Of a stretch of DNA of 64,000 nucleotides, positions 18,050 to 28,100 are shown one piece after another (the stretch's first letter is position 1; every line of letters begins with the position of its first letter). Both the position numbers and the translations under genes were made by a program. The notes beneath the pieces are model-generated. The model saw only the letters and a program-made list of their open reading frames with translations, was not told the origin of the DNA and did no database searches. This DNA comes from RYN-230 sp963720645 (GTDB taxonomy: Bacteria > Actinomycetota > Actinomycetes > Streptosporangiales > Streptosporangiaceae): assembly GCA_963720645.1 (NCBI GenBank), contig CAVRFX010000022.1:372001-436000 (forward strand), given 5' to 3'.

Positions 18050-18170
18050 GGGTCGCCCGCGACTGGTGCCCGTCGATGGCTTCTTGCTGTCGGCCGCTTT
18101 CCGCTGGCTAAATAGAGAAACAGCCTGCTGGCCTGCGACGTCAGCGGTGCCTGCCCACCCGGGGAAGTAG

Positions 18171-19235
18171 GTGAGGGAGATGATCTCCAGGACGCGGACG
18201 CTGATCGTCACCGCAGCGGCGACCACGGTCCCGGCTCTTGCCGAGCTGGCCACGCATCCGACGATCAGGCGGAAGGTGCAGCGGGTCGGCCGCCTCGCCC
18301 GGCCGGGCCGGAGCCGCCCGGCCGCCCGGCCGGCGCAGCGCAGTGCGGCACTGGCACCACTGCCGCCATGGCTCCCGCCCGGCCGGGTGATCAACCTGCC
18401 CGGCCGTGGCGAGGTGTTCGTTCGCGATTCCGGTGGCACGCACGCGGATCCCGCTGTGCTGCTGCTGCACGGCTGGACCGCCAGCGCTGACCTGAACTTC
18501 TTTCCGGTCTACGCCCGGCTCGCCGAGGCCTACCGCGTCATCGCGATGGATCTGCGCGGGCACGGGCGCGGGATGCGGTCAACCGAGCCGTTCAGCCTCG
18601 AGGATTGCGCAGACGACGCCGCCGAGCTCCTGGACCAGCTGGATGCCGGGCCCGTTGTCGTGGTCGGATACTCGATGGGCGGGCCGGTCGGGATGCTGCT
18701 TGCCCGGCGGCACCCTGGCCAGGTGCAGGCTCTGGTCATGCAGGCCACGGCGCTTGAGTGGCACCACACAGCCCACGAGCGGATGGTCTGGCGCCTGCTA
18801 CCCGTGCTTGAGCTGGGTCTGCGACTCGGCACCGGCGCTGGGTTTGTCGAGCGGGTGCTCCGCCAGGCCATCGAGGAGTCACCAGAACTCGATGTCTATC
18901 GGCCCTGGCTGGCCGCCGAGTTCCGCCGCGGGCTGGCGCGCGAACTCACCGACGCGGGACACGCGCTGAGCCGCTACGACGCAGAGCCGTGGGCCGGTCA
19001 GCTGGGCCTGCCCGCGGCCATGCTGATCACCACCCGTGACCGGCTGGTGCCCCCAGCCAAGCAGCGGGAACTCGCCGAAGCGTTGCACGCACACGTGATC
19101 GAGATCGACGCGGACCATGACCTCCCGCTGGTCAGGGGTGATGAGTATGCCCGCCTGACCAGGCTCGCCGTCGATACCGCCGCTGCGGCCGCCGGGCTCA
19201 GGAGCTCCCGCCAGCTCGCCGACGCAGCAGATTAA
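18171..19235 (+). CDS. Alpha/beta hydrolase, membrane-anchored type
   Basis: 354 residues (GTG 18171; ATG 18180 has the better RBS, GGTGAGGG). The N-terminus MISRTRTLIVTAAATTVPAL is a possible signal or membrane anchor. The core has LLLHGWTASAD, nucleophile GYSMGG, Asp in TTRDRLVPP and His in DADHDLP. Ser as nucleophile argues against OleB, which uses Asp. It follows the KAS III pair by 121 bp on the same strand and converges on the aldehyde dehydrogenase. A thioesterase or lipase acting on the condensed product is plausible. Confidence 0.82.
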   Translation: MREMISRTRTLIVTAAATTVPALAELATHPTIRRKVQRVGRLARPGRSRPAARPAQRSAALAPLPPWLPPGRVINLPGRGEVFVRDSGGTHADPAVLLLHGWTASADLNFFPVYARLAEAYRVIAMDLRGHGRGMRSTEPFSLEDCADDAAELLDQLDAGPVVVVGYSMGGPVGMLLARRHPGQVQALVMQATALEWHHTAHERMVWRLLPVLELGLRLGTGAGFVERVLRQAIEESPELDVYRPWLAAEFRRGLARELTDAGHALSRYDAEPWAGQLGLPAAMLITTRDRLVPPAKQRELAEALHAHVIEIDADHDLPLVRGDEYARLTRLAVDTAAAAAGLRSSRQLADAAD

Positions 19236-19249
19236 AAGCCCCGGGGGCG

Positions 19250-20848
19250 CTACTTGCGTCCGGGAAGGCGCTGCAGGGCCCGCATGGCCATGGTCATGGC
19301 CTTCGGGTACCCGGCCGGCGGCAGGAAGCCCGGCGGGGCGATGGGCAGGAGCCGCTGGACCGCCACGGTCTGGGCGTTGGTGTACTTGAGGATTCCATGT
19401 TCGCCGTGCCTGCTGCCGACACCTGAGTCCTTCCATCCGCCCATCGGGGCATCCACGGATCCCCAGGTGGCCGCGTAGGCCTCGTTGACGTTGACCGTCC
19501 CGGCCTCCAGCCGGCCTGCGATGTCGCGGCCCTGGCCTGCGTCGCGGGTCCAGACCGAGAAGTTCAGGCCGTAACAGCTGTCGTTGGCCCGCTTGATGGC
19601 CTCATCGGCCCCGCTCACCCGGTACAGGGAGACGACCGGCCCGAACGTCTCCTCGGCGTAGAGCGTCATGCCCGGCGAGGCACCGGTCACGATGGTGGGC
19701 TCATAGAAGTAGGGACCGATGTCGGGCCGGGCCTGGCCGCCGGCCAGTACCGTCGCGCCCTTGCGGGTCGCGTCGCCGACGTGGCTGACGACGGTGTCCA
19801 GCTGCTTCGCAGAGATCAGTGAGCCAATGTCGCGCCGGTAGCTGAGGGAATGACCCAGGCGGAGCGACCTGGTGGCCTTGACGAAACGCGGGACGAACTC
19901 GTCCCAGATCGCGGTGTCGATATACATCCGTTCCATCGAGATGCACAGCTGGCCGGTATTCGAGAAGGCCGCCCGTACCGCCCCGGGGACGGCCCGGCCG
20001 AGGTCGGCATCGGCCAGGATGAGGATCGCGTTCTTCCCGCCGAGCTCCATCGAGTAGTCGATGAGCCGGCTGGCCGCCTGGGCCGCGACGATGCGGCCGG
20101 TCTGGGTGCTGCCGGTGAACATCAGGAAGTCGCTGCAGGAGATGACTGGCGCGCCGAGTTCCTGCCCTGAGCCGGTTACCATCTGCAGGACGCCGGGCGG
20201 CAGGCCGGCCTCTTCCAGCAGCTCAGCGGCCCACAGTGCGGTGTAGGGCGTCTGGCTGTCGGGCTTGGCGATAACAGCGTTGCCGGCGGCGAGCGCCGGA
20301 AGGGCGTCACTGATCCCGAGGGTCAGCGGGTAGTTCCACGGCGAGATGACGCCGACGACGCCTTTCGGGTGGTGCTGCTCCCAGGTCTGGGTCAGCACAG
20401 GAAAGGCGCCCGCGCGGCGGTGCGGCCGCAGATAGCGCGAGGCGGTGCGGGCGTAATACCGGCTGACCTGCGCGACGTCGATGATCTCCTCGAAGGCATG
20501 CCGGCGGGCCTTGCCGTTCTCCAGCTGGATCAGGTCGAGCACCTCGTCCTGCCGATCGAGCAGCAGCGCCGCGAAGCGGAGCAGCACCGCGGATCGCTGC
20601 GTGACGGGCTGTTGGCCCCAGCCGCGCTGGGCCCGGCGTGCTGCGTCCGCTGCCGCCTCGACGTCGTCCGCCGTGCCCCGCGGGACGTATCCGAGTATGT
20701 GCCCGGTCGCTGGAATCTCGACCGGGGCCAGTTCCCTGGGGTCAGCGGTCGCGGCGCGGGCCGCCAGCCGGTCGAGCAGGTCGCGGGTGATCCGCGGGCC
20801 GAGCAGCCGGGGCGCCGCGTCTGCCGGGCTGCCCGCCGGTGTCCTCAT
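19250..20848 (-). CDS. Succinate-semialdehyde dehydrogenase-type aldehyde dehydrogenase
   Basis: 532 residues of the NAD(P)-dependent ALDH superfamily. Cofactor-loop FTGSTQTGR (245-253), catalytic Glu268 in MELGGKNA, and nucleophile Cys302 in NTGQLCIS are all present. RBS GGAGAGGAG precedes ATG 20848. It lies 54 bp behind the GMC oxidoreductase on the same strand, an arrangement in which an alcohol oxidised by the GMC enzyme would pass as an aldehyde to this one. Annotated relatives are called succinic semialdehyde dehydrogenase, but here a long-chain or sterol-derived aldehyde is equally possible. Confidence 0.88.
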   Translation of the reverse strand: MRTPAGSPADAAPRLLGPRITRDLLDRLAARAATADPRELAPVEIPATGHILGYVPRGTADDVEAAADAARRAQRGWGQQPVTQRSAVLLRFAALLLDRQDEVLDLIQLENGKARRHAFEEIIDVAQVSRYYARTASRYLRPHRRAGAFPVLTQTWEQHHPKGVVGVISPWNYPLTLGISDALPALAAGNAVIAKPDSQTPYTALWAAELLEEAGLPPGVLQMVTGSGQELGAPVISCSDFLMFTGSTQTGRIVAAQAASRLIDYSMELGGKNAILILADADLGRAVPGAVRAAFSNTGQLCISMERMYIDTAIWDEFVPRFVKATRSLRLGHSLSYRRDIGSLISAKQLDTVVSHVGDATRKGATVLAGGQARPDIGPYFYEPTIVTGASPGMTLYAEETFGPVVSLYRVSGADEAIKRANDSCYGLNFSVWTRDAGQGRDIAGRLEAGTVNVNEAYAATWGSVDAPMGGWKDSGVGSRHGEHGILKYTNAQTVAVQRLLPIAPPGFLPPAGYPKAMTMAMRALQRLPGRK

Positions 20849-20902
20849 GGCTGACTCCTCTCCGGATGGGGCTCGTCCTTGGAGCGGTCAGGAATTCGCG
20901 GT

Positions 20903-22658
20903 CTAGCGGATCTCGGCGATCGGCAGCCGCAGCGCCGCGGGGGCGGATGGTGGCACGGCCGGGTTGCGCGGCGCCGCGGGGCTGACGCGCCGGTAGGCGG
21001 TGCCGAGCGGGGGCCTGGGGTCACTGTCGTCCTTGTTCGGCCACAGGGCCATGGCCCGCTCCGCCTGGGCTGTGATCGTCAGCGCCGGGTTGACGCCAAG
21101 GTTCGCCGAGATGGCGGAGCCGTCGGCCACATGCAGTCCGGGATGGCCGTACAGGCGCTGGTAGGGGTCAATGACCCCGCTTTCCGGGGAGTCACCGATG
21201 ACGCAGCCGCCGAGAAAGTGGGCCGTCATCGGGATATCGGCCATCTCGCCGACGCTGTTCAGCGGGAAGCCGCCGATCCTGGCCGCTATGCGGCGCATGG
21301 TCTCGTTGGCGACGGGAATCCAGGTCGGGCTGGGCGTGCCGTGTCCCGGCCTGGAGGTCAGCTTGATCCGGCCGAGCCTGGTCCGCTTCGGGTACACCGT
21401 GATCGAGTTGTCCAGCGTCTGCATGGTGAGCCCGATGACGGCCCGCTCAGACCAGTGGTTCATGCCCCCGTAGAGCGAGAAGAGCTGGCCCGGATGGGAC
21501 GCGGCCCCCGCGATCCACTTCATCCAGCGCGGGACGGGCCCGCCACCGTCGGTCATCAGCGTGCTGAGCAGCCCCATCGCGTTCGAGCCCTTCCCGTAGC
21601 GGACGGGTTCGATGTGGGTGTGCTCATCCGGGTGGATCGACGAGGTGATGGCCACCCCCCGGGTGAAGTCGTGCTCCTTCCGGTTGCGCATCCTGGTCAG
21701 CGCGCCACCGAGCGCCTCGGAATTTGTCCGGGTCAGGACGCCCAGCCTGGCGGAGATCTGCGGCAGTGCGCCCGCCGCCTTCATCCGGTGCAGAAGTTGC
21801 TGTGTGCCCCATGTTCCGGCGGCGAACACCACCTGCCCGGCGGTGAGGGAGCGCCCTGTCGGCCCGGCCCGCCAGGCGCCGGTGCGCACCGTGTCCACCA
21901 CGTACCCGCCGTGCTCCAGTGGCCGGACTGCGACCGCGGTGGTCTGCGGATGCACGGTCGCGCCGGCTCTCTCCGCCAGGTACAGGTAGTTCTTGACCAG
22001 CGTGTTCTTCGCGTTATGGCGGCAGCCGGTCATGCATTCCCCGGTCTCCAGGCACCCCTGGCGGCGCGGGCCCGCGCCGCCGAAGAAGGGGTCGCCGACC
22101 TCGACACCGGGCTCCTTGTGCCCTTCCCGGCCGAAGAACACCCCGACCCGGGCCATGCCGAACGTATGCCCCACGCCCATCTCTTCGGCCACCTTCTTCA
22201 TGACCTCGTCCGACGGCGTCATTGTCGGGTTCTCGACAACGCCGAGCATCCGTTCCGCCTGGTCGTAGTACGGCGCGAGCTCAGTCCGCCAGTCGGTGAT
22301 ATGCGCCCACTGCTGATCGGCGTAGAAAGCATCCGATGTTGGCTGGTACAGCGTGTTCGCATACACGAGCGAACCTCCGCCGACCCCGGCGCCAGCCAGG
22401 ATGATCACGTCCCGCAGCAGGTGGATCCGCTGGATGCCCTGGCAGCCGAGCTTCGGTGCCCACAAGAACGTGCGGGCGTGCCACGACGTGCGGGGGTAAT
22501 TCGGCGTCCCCGAACCGGCGTCCGGCCTCCAGCACGCCCACCCGGTAGCCCTTCTCGGTGAGCCGCAGCGCGGCCACGGAGCCTCCGAATCCCGAGCCGA
22601 TGACGAGCACGTCGTAGTCGTGCGTGTCGTGGCCGTGCGCAGCACCGGACCTGTTCAT
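20903..22658 (-). CDS. GMC-family FAD oxidoreductase (cholesterol-oxidase-like), one frame break
   Basis: About 584 residues. The N-terminus from ATG 22658 has the FAD dinucleotide motif VLVIGSGFGGSVAA and VLEAGRRFGD. The frame then breaks in a run of five G (plus strand 22492-22496). With one fewer base it would read DAELPRTSWHARTF and continue as LWAPKLGCQGIQRI, AGAGVGGGSLVYANTLY, ending in the GMC C-terminal signature AMALWPNKDD. It oxidises alcohols or sterols using FAD. It is in operon with the aldehyde dehydrogenase and divergent from the FadD15-like gene. A homopolymer sequencing error is likely. Confidence 0.85.
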
Positions 22659-22867
22659 CGAGGCCGCCCCTTCCCTCGCGTGAGCCGGCGATCAGGCCAT
22701 CGTGCGCGTCACCGCGCCAGGGCAGCAGGGCCGAAGGTCCCCGGCGGGTCACAGCAGGCAAAACCACGCGGCTGGTGACCTTCTGCCCTGGCCCGATAAG
22801 CTCCGCCGCCGCTACCGTCAGAATTACGGGGGGGCAGAAGGACGGCCTCGCCCGTCAGGGGGCACCG

Positions 22868-24682
22868 ATGCGTGAATTCTCTGTGCCCGTGGCATACGTC
22901 GTGAAGCCGGACGACAACGCCACGGATGATGTCTTCCGCAATGCGGAGAACTGGCCCGGCGCCGTTGGCCTGAAGCGGAAGGTGAACGGCACCTGGTCGC
23001 CAGTGACCTGGAGCGAGTTCGCGGGACAGGTACGCGACCTGGCCGCCGGCTTCATCGCCGCAGGCATCCGGCCGGGTGACCGCGTGGGACTCATGTCACG
23101 CACGCGGTTCGAGTGGACGCTCCTCGATTATGCGATCCTGACCGCTGGCGGCGTCACGGTCCCCATCTACCCGACCTCTTCCCTCGAGCAGGTGGAGTGG
23201 ATCCTCGGCGACTCAGGTGCGGTTGCCGTGGTGGTCGAGACCGACAATCACGCCGGGAAAATCGCCGCAGCGCGGCCGGGCCTGCCCGCGCTCAGCCACG
23301 TGTGGCAGATCGACGCCAGCGGGTCCGGCGGTCTCCCCGGCATCAGGACGCTCGGCGCGCCGGTGACACCGGAGCAAATCGAGGAGCGGCGTCACACCCG
23401 CGGCGCCGGCGACCTCGCCGAGATCGTTTATACCTCCGGCACGACCGGCCGCCCGAAGGGCTGCATGCTGAGTCACGGCAACATCGTGGCTAACGCCCGC
23501 AACTGCATGCAGAACGATGGCTTTACCAGGGTGTTCAACGAGCACAACTCCACGCTCCTATTCCTGCCGCTCTCGCACAGCTACGCTCAGCTCATCCAGT
23601 ACGGCGCCATCTACTCGCGCACCGTCCTGGGCCTGGCCGACATGGCCGATGCCGTCGCCGAGCTGCCCGCCTACCAGCCGACGAGCGTGCTGTCGGTGCC
23701 GCGGCTGTGGGAGAAGGCGTACAACAGCGCCAGGCACAAGGCCGACGCGGAGGGGCACGCCAAGATCTTCGCCCAGGCGGAGGCCACCGCCACCGCCTAC
23801 AGCCGGGCGCTGGATGCCGACGGCCCCAACCCCGTGCTCCGCCTCAAGCACGCCCTGTTCGACCGGCTCGTCTACAGCAAGGTGCGGGCGGCGCTCGGCG
23901 GTCACGTCCGGTACTCCTGGAGCGCGGCCGCCCCGCTCGGCACACGGCTCGGGCACTTCTTCCGCGGGTGCGGAATCACCGTCCTCGAGGGCTACGGCCT
24001 GACCGAGACGAGCCCGGCGACCAACTCCAATACCCTCGAAGCGCAGAAGATCGGCACCGTGGGCCGGCCCATCCCGGGCTGCACCATCCGGATCGCCCCC
24101 GACGGCGAGGTCCTGGTCAAGGGACACATGGTCTTCCAGGGGTACTGGAACAACGCGAGCGCCACCAAGGAGATGATCGACGACGACGGCTGGCTGCACA
24201 CCGGTGACATCGGCGTCCTCGACGACGAGGGGTTCCTCGCGATCACCGGGCGCAAGAAGGACCTCATCATCACTGCGGCCGGCAAGAACGTCGCGCCCAC
24301 CGTGCTCGAGGACCGGCTGCGTGCCCACTGGCTGATCAGCGAGTGCCTGGTCGTGGGCGACGCGAAGCCCTACATCGCAGCGCTCGTGACTGTCGACCCA
24401 GAGACGTTCGCCCAGTGGAAGGCGGACAACGGCAAGCCCGAGGCCGCGACCGTGGCCGACCTTCGCGACGATCCCGGCCTGCGGGCGGAGATCCAGGCGG
24501 CCATCGACGACGCCAACCAGGCGGTGTCGCAGGCGGAGGCAATCAAGAAGTTCACGATTCTCGACCAGGATTTCACCGAGGCAGCCGGCCAACTGACACC
24601 GACGCTGAAGGTGCGCCGGCACGTCATCACGGAGCAGTACGCGGCTCAGATCGCCGCCCTGTATGAAGACGGCACCCCCTGA
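22868..24682 (+). CDS. Long-chain fatty acid-CoA ligase, FadD15-like
   Basis: 604 residues from ATG 22868, preferred to GTG 22775 because AGGGGG lies just upstream and homology starts at MREFSVPVAYVV. Long-chain ACS features: VYTSGTTGRPKGCMLSHGN, the long insert with SVPRLWEKAY, VLEGYGLTETSPA, HTGDIGVLDDEGF and ITGRKKDLIITAAGKNVAP. It activates long-chain fatty acids to CoA esters. It stands divergent from GMC/ALDH and next to the KAS III block, so it may supply acyl-CoA for condensation. Confidence 0.92.
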   Translation: MREFSVPVAYVVKPDDNATDDVFRNAENWPGAVGLKRKVNGTWSPVTWSEFAGQVRDLAAGFIAAGIRPGDRVGLMSRTRFEWTLLDYAILTAGGVTVPIYPTSSLEQVEWILGDSGAVAVVVETDNHAGKIAAARPGLPALSHVWQIDASGSGGLPGIRTLGAPVTPEQIEERRHTRGAGDLAEIVYTSGTTGRPKGCMLSHGNIVANARNCMQNDGFTRVFNEHNSTLLFLPLSHSYAQLIQYGAIYSRTVLGLADMADAVAELPAYQPTSVLSVPRLWEKAYNSARHKADAEGHAKIFAQAEATATAYSRALDADGPNPVLRLKHALFDRLVYSKVRAALGGHVRYSWSAAAPLGTRLGHFFRGCGITVLEGYGLTETSPATNSNTLEAQKIGTVGRPIPGCTIRIAPDGEVLVKGHMVFQGYWNNASATKEMIDDDGWLHTGDIGVLDDEGFLAITGRKKDLIITAAGKNVAPTVLEDRLRAHWLISECLVVGDAKPYIAALVTVDPETFAQWKADNGKPEAATVADLRDDPGLRAEIQAAIDDANQAVSQAEAIKKFTILDQDFTEAAGQLTPTLKVRRHVITEQYAAQIAALYEDGTP

Positions 24683-24867
24683 TGACTCAATTGCTCATCG
24701 CCAGGAAGTCGCGGCTGCGCTGGATAAGCCGGAGGCTGGCGCAGATCAGCACCAGCGCGATGAGCACCATGGCCGCGGGTCTGTGGCGCCTGCACATGAC
24801 CGGTTTCATCCGGCATGTGGCCTCGCCCGTTGATAGCCAGGAAGAATGCGTTACCTGTGGGTAATTC

Positions 24868-25134
24868 TTGTCGCTCCGGTCCTCGGTACGCACGTCGCCC
24901 AAGAAGGCCGAAGCGGCGCTCCGCCCGATCAACGCACCCACCCTGGTCATCTGGGGGCAAGACGATCGCTACCTCGGCCCCGAGCTGGCCGAGCCCGACC
25001 ACGACGACGTGCCCGGCCTCGATCGCGTCGAGCGGCTGCCCGGCGCCTCGCACTGGGTGCACCACGACCAGGCTGAACGCGTCAACCAGCTGCTTACCGA
25101 CTTTTTCGCCCCCGCCCTGCCAGCCAGGACCTGA
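24868..25134 (+). pseudogene. C-terminal fragment of an epoxide-hydrolase-like alpha/beta hydrolase
   Basis: 88 residues carrying only the last two catalytic segments: APTLVIWGQDDRYLGPELA (Asp) and RLPGASHWVHHDQAERV (His). The nucleophile domain is missing and nothing upstream (24683-24867) restores it. It is a 3' remnant. Confidence 0.75.
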
Positions 25135-25310
25135 CCAGGGACGTGGACGGACGCCGGGCGCCGGCGCAGATATGTATCAGGAGCGGACAAAAGCTCTCCA
25201 TCTGGGTAAAGGCGCGGTGAATGGCGGGTGACGGAACGCCGCGCAATGGGGGACGGCGGGCGCGCTGATCGATGCTGTCGCTTTGCGGCCCAGCGCGGGG
25301 GAAGGCTCTG

Positions 25311-26321
25311 ATGAACGGGAAATATGTCGGATACGTCGCGGGTGAGGACCCGCTCCACGGCTTCCTCAGCAAGATCATGCGCGATCGCCTGGAGGTACGC
25401 GCACCGCAGCTGGCGTTCCGCGTGTTCCGGCTGTGCGGGAGCAACGAGGTCTACGCCTACGAGGAGAAGTTCAGCGGCGCCAAGGTCATCTGCAAGTTCT
25501 ACGGCACAAGATTCGGAAGGGACCTGGACAAGGCAGCCTGGATGGCACGCCAGGAATACAACTGCCTTAGGGTGCTGCGCCAGTACAACCTGGTCGGATC
25601 GCCGCACCACGTGATCCGCCCGCTGGGACTCAGCCGCGACATCAACGGCGTGCTGGCCGTCGAACACTATGCCGGCGAGGAGTTCAGCCACGCGATCGCG
25701 CGCGCGACGCAGCACCGGGACGATGCGCACCTCTACTGGCGGCTGAAGGCGTTGGCGTACTTCCTCGCCACCCTGCACAACCGGACGGCCAACGGGGCAA
25801 CCGTGGAGTTCAATCCCGAATGCCGGTACTTCGACACGATCGTCGGCAGGCTCGGGAAGGCCCGCCGTATCAGGCAGCAGGACATCGACGAGCTCTCCAG
25901 GTTGCGTGACCGCTGGCGGGACCGGCCGCAGATGTGGCAGGACCGGCAGGTCTGGCTGCACGGCGATGCGACCCCGGCGAACTTCCTGTTCGGCCACGGC
26001 ATGGACGTCGCGGCAATCGACCTGGAGCGCATGAAGCGCGGTGACCGGATGTTCGACGTCGGGCGCGTCGCCGGTGAACTCCAGCATGCGTTCATGCGTG
26101 ACTCCGGCGACCGGCGCCGCGCGGAGCCTTTCATCGGGCACTTCCTCTGGGAGTACTGCTGTCACTTTCCCGACCGCGAGCAGACGTTCGAGTCGATTAC
26201 CGCTCGCGCGCCGTACTACATGGCGCTGAACCTGCTGCGGATCGCGCGCAACGACTACATCGGCCAGGACTACGGCAGAAGGCTCGTAACGCAGGCGAAG
26301 AGGCTGCTGCAAGCCGCATGA
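25311..26321 (+). CDS. Aminoglycoside-phosphotransferase-family kinase-like protein
   Basis: 336 residues from ATG 25311 (RBS GGGGAAGG). Protein-kinase-like fold: the Lys62 region VICKFYG, catalytic loop WLHGDATPANFLF (H217, D219, N224), and metal-binding AAIDLERM (D237, E239). Family members phosphorylate small molecules, including antibiotics, choline-like compounds and sugars. The substrate is unknown. It is followed by a terminator hairpin and a HAD-hydrolase gene on the same strand, a possible kinase/phosphatase pair. Confidence 0.85.
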   Translation: MNGKYVGYVAGEDPLHGFLSKIMRDRLEVRAPQLAFRVFRLCGSNEVYAYEEKFSGAKVICKFYGTRFGRDLDKAAWMARQEYNCLRVLRQYNLVGSPHHVIRPLGLSRDINGVLAVEHYAGEEFSHAIARATQHRDDAHLYWRLKALAYFLATLHNRTANGATVEFNPECRYFDTIVGRLGKARRIRQQDIDELSRLRDRWRDRPQMWQDRQVWLHGDATPANFLFGHGMDVAAIDLERMKRGDRMFDVGRVAGELQHAFMRDSGDRRRAEPFIGHFLWEYCCHFPDREQTFESITARAPYYMALNLLRIARNDYIGQDYGRRLVTQAKRLLQAA

Positions 26322-26335
26322 AACGCCCGGATCCC

Positions 26336-26355
26336 GGACCGTGACCTCACGGTCC
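26336..26355 (+). terminator. Terminator hairpin after the APH-like gene
   Basis: GGACCGTGA-CC-TCACGGTCC is a perfect 9-bp palindromic stem (realistically 8 bp with a 4-nt loop), 15 bp after the stop codon of the kinase-like gene and upstream of the HAD gene. Confidence 0.6.
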
Positions 26356-26463
26356 GGCCTGCCGGCCAGCACCAGCGAGGATGCGGCCTGCGCATCCTCG
26401 CCCGGCTTGGCGGCCTACACTCGATTCCTAGGCCCTGCCGAGCGAGAGGTGCTGACGCAAAGC

Positions 26464-27204
26464 ATGGACATCCGAGCGGTCGTCTTCGATGTGAACGGCA
26501 CCCTGGTCAGGATCCTGGCCGATGACGATGAGGAGCGGATCTACCGCGCCGCGGCGCACTTCCTCACCTACCAGGGCATCGACCTGCACCGGCACGAACT
26601 CCGTGATGTCTATTTCCAGATCATGAAGGAGCACCTGCGGGCCAGCCCGGAGAAGTACCCCGAATTCGACGCCGTCGATATCTGGCGCAGCATCATCGAA
26701 GATCACGGGACGGATTTCACCCGCGCCCTTCCAGCCGGGAAGCTCCAGCAGATGCCGTTGTTCCTGGCCGAGATGTCCCGCGGCATCTCGCGCCGGCAAC
26801 TCGGCCTGTACCCGTACGTCTGTGAAGTGCTCGACGTCCTGCGCGAGCACTATCCGCTCGCGATCGTCACCGACGCGCAGAGCATGTATGCGCGCGGTGA
26901 ACTGCATAAGGTCGGCCTGCTCGGCTACTTCGACCCAATCATCGTTTCCGGCGACCACGGGTACCGCAAGCCCGACAGGCGACTCTTCCAGTACGCGCTC
27001 GACGGTATGGGAGTGGCGGCCGGGAACTCGCTCTACATCGGCAACGACATGCACCGTGACATCTACGGAGCGCGGGAAGCCGGCCTGACGACCGTGATGT
27101 TCGATTCCGATCAAGGAGTTAAGGTTTACCGCGATTGCGTACCAGACTACACAATCACTGACTTCCGCGACCTCCTGCAGATCCTCGGCTTGCCCCAGCT
27201 CTGA
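26464..27204 (+). CDS. HAD-superfamily hydrolase (subfamily IA type)
   Basis: 246 residues from ATG 26464. Motif I is VVFDVNGTL (nucleophile Asp9), motif II AIVTDAQ, motif III GYRKPDRRLF, motif IV IGNDMHRDIYGAREAG. The second acid of the usual DxD is Asn11, a substitution seen in dehalogenase-like members rather than classical phosphatases. A helical cap lies between motifs I and II. Cytoplasmic phosphatase or dehalogenase; substrate unknown. The longer in-frame start at 26341 lacks homology. Confidence 0.85.
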   Translation: MDIRAVVFDVNGTLVRILADDDEERIYRAAAHFLTYQGIDLHRHELRDVYFQIMKEHLRASPEKYPEFDAVDIWRSIIEDHGTDFTRALPAGKLQQMPLFLAEMSRGISRRQLGLYPYVCEVLDVLREHYPLAIVTDAQSMYARGELHKVGLLGYFDPIIVSGDHGYRKPDRRLFQYALDGMGVAAGNSLYIGNDMHRDIYGAREAGLTTVMFDSDQGVKVYRDCVPDYTITDFRDLLQILGLPQL

Positions 27205-27419
27205 CCGGCGGCGTTTTTGAGTTGTGCTCGGGTGAGCGTCGCATGCCAGAGATCTGTTGTGGGTACCGAAATCATGGCGGGTGTTACAGACCCACCGGCA
27301 GCCCGGCCGCCCAGGCAGCAACTGAGCGTCACTCACGTAACCTCCCACCAGCGGTGGACCCCGCTGAAACCCCGCTGTCGCGCTACGCTTTTAGCATTCT
27401 GCAGGTGGGGGTGGTACCG

Positions 27420-28091
27420 GTGACGGCAGGCCCAGGAGACGAGAAAGCAGCAAGAGCGGTGGGCGGTGGCCACCTGCGGGCGTCGTACGCCGACCGCGAC
27501 CATGTGATCGACACGCTCAAGGCGGCATTTGTGCAAGGCCGCCTGACCAAGGACGAACTGGACCTGCGGGTGGGCCAGACCTTCGCCGCACGAACCTATG
27601 GGGAACTGGCCGCGCTCACCGCCGACCTCCCTACCGGGCTGACCGGAGCCCGTTCGCCGGGCAGAGCTACCCGGGCGCAGACCCGCAGGCCGGTGCGGGC
27701 AGCCAAGGCGGCGGCCGGTGCGGGCCTTGCGCTAGCCCTGCTGGCGGCCGCCGTGTTCAGCGGACCCGGCAATGGCCCTGAGCGATTGATCTTCCTGGCC
27801 GTCTTTTTCATCCCCGCGTGCGGCCTGTTGCTAGGCGGGCTTCTGATGCTCCACTCTCGGCTTGAGAAGCGCTCTCAGCGCGGGCAACTGCCGCCGAGCC
27901 CGAAGCAGGGCGGCCTGGCAGTCGAAGGCGAGCACAACGGCGCGCCTGGCGATGACCGGATTCTTTGTGAAGCCCGCAGGGATGTTCGTACTCGCCACCT
28001 GCCTCGGCATGGCGTCTTCCATCGCATCTGCCGGCCGCTGCAGGTATCGCGGCACCAGCACCGGCCTGGGCACCTACCGGCCGCCGCATAA
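27420..28091 (+). CDS. DUF1707 SHOCT-like membrane protein
   Basis: 223 residues from GTG 27420 (AGGTGGGGG upstream). Residues about 17-65 match DUF1707: LRASYADRDHVIDTLKAAF, GRLTKDELDLRVGQ. Two hydrophobic segments follow (about residues 95-110 and 120-145). The remaining ~75 residues are basic, of odd composition and without similarity, so the original stop may have been lost by a frame change near 27900. The DUF1707 domain is thought to mediate protein contacts; no enzymatic role is known. Confidence 0.75.
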   Translation: MTAGPGDEKAARAVGGGHLRASYADRDHVIDTLKAAFVQGRLTKDELDLRVGQTFAARTYGELAALTADLPTGLTGARSPGRATRAQTRRPVRAAKAAAGAGLALALLAAAVFSGPGNGPERLIFLAVFFIPACGLLLGGLLMLHSRLEKRSQRGQLPPSPKQGGLAVEGEHNGAPGDDRILCEARRDVRTRHLPRHGVFHRICRPLQVSRHQHRPGHLPAAA

Positions 28092-28100
28092 CCTGCGGGT

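Noticed and set aside
20879..22561. 560-codon plus-strand ORF opposite the GMC oxidoreductase
   Set aside because: Antisense shadow of a gene with clear FAD and GMC motifs; composition is Arg/Gly/Pro-rich without similarity.
16030..24682. Complete OleABCD olefin/beta-lactone cluster
   Set aside because: The hydrolase uses Ser rather than the OleB Asp, and the ligase at 22868 is FadD15-like rather than OleC-like. Only the paired KAS III proteins fit.
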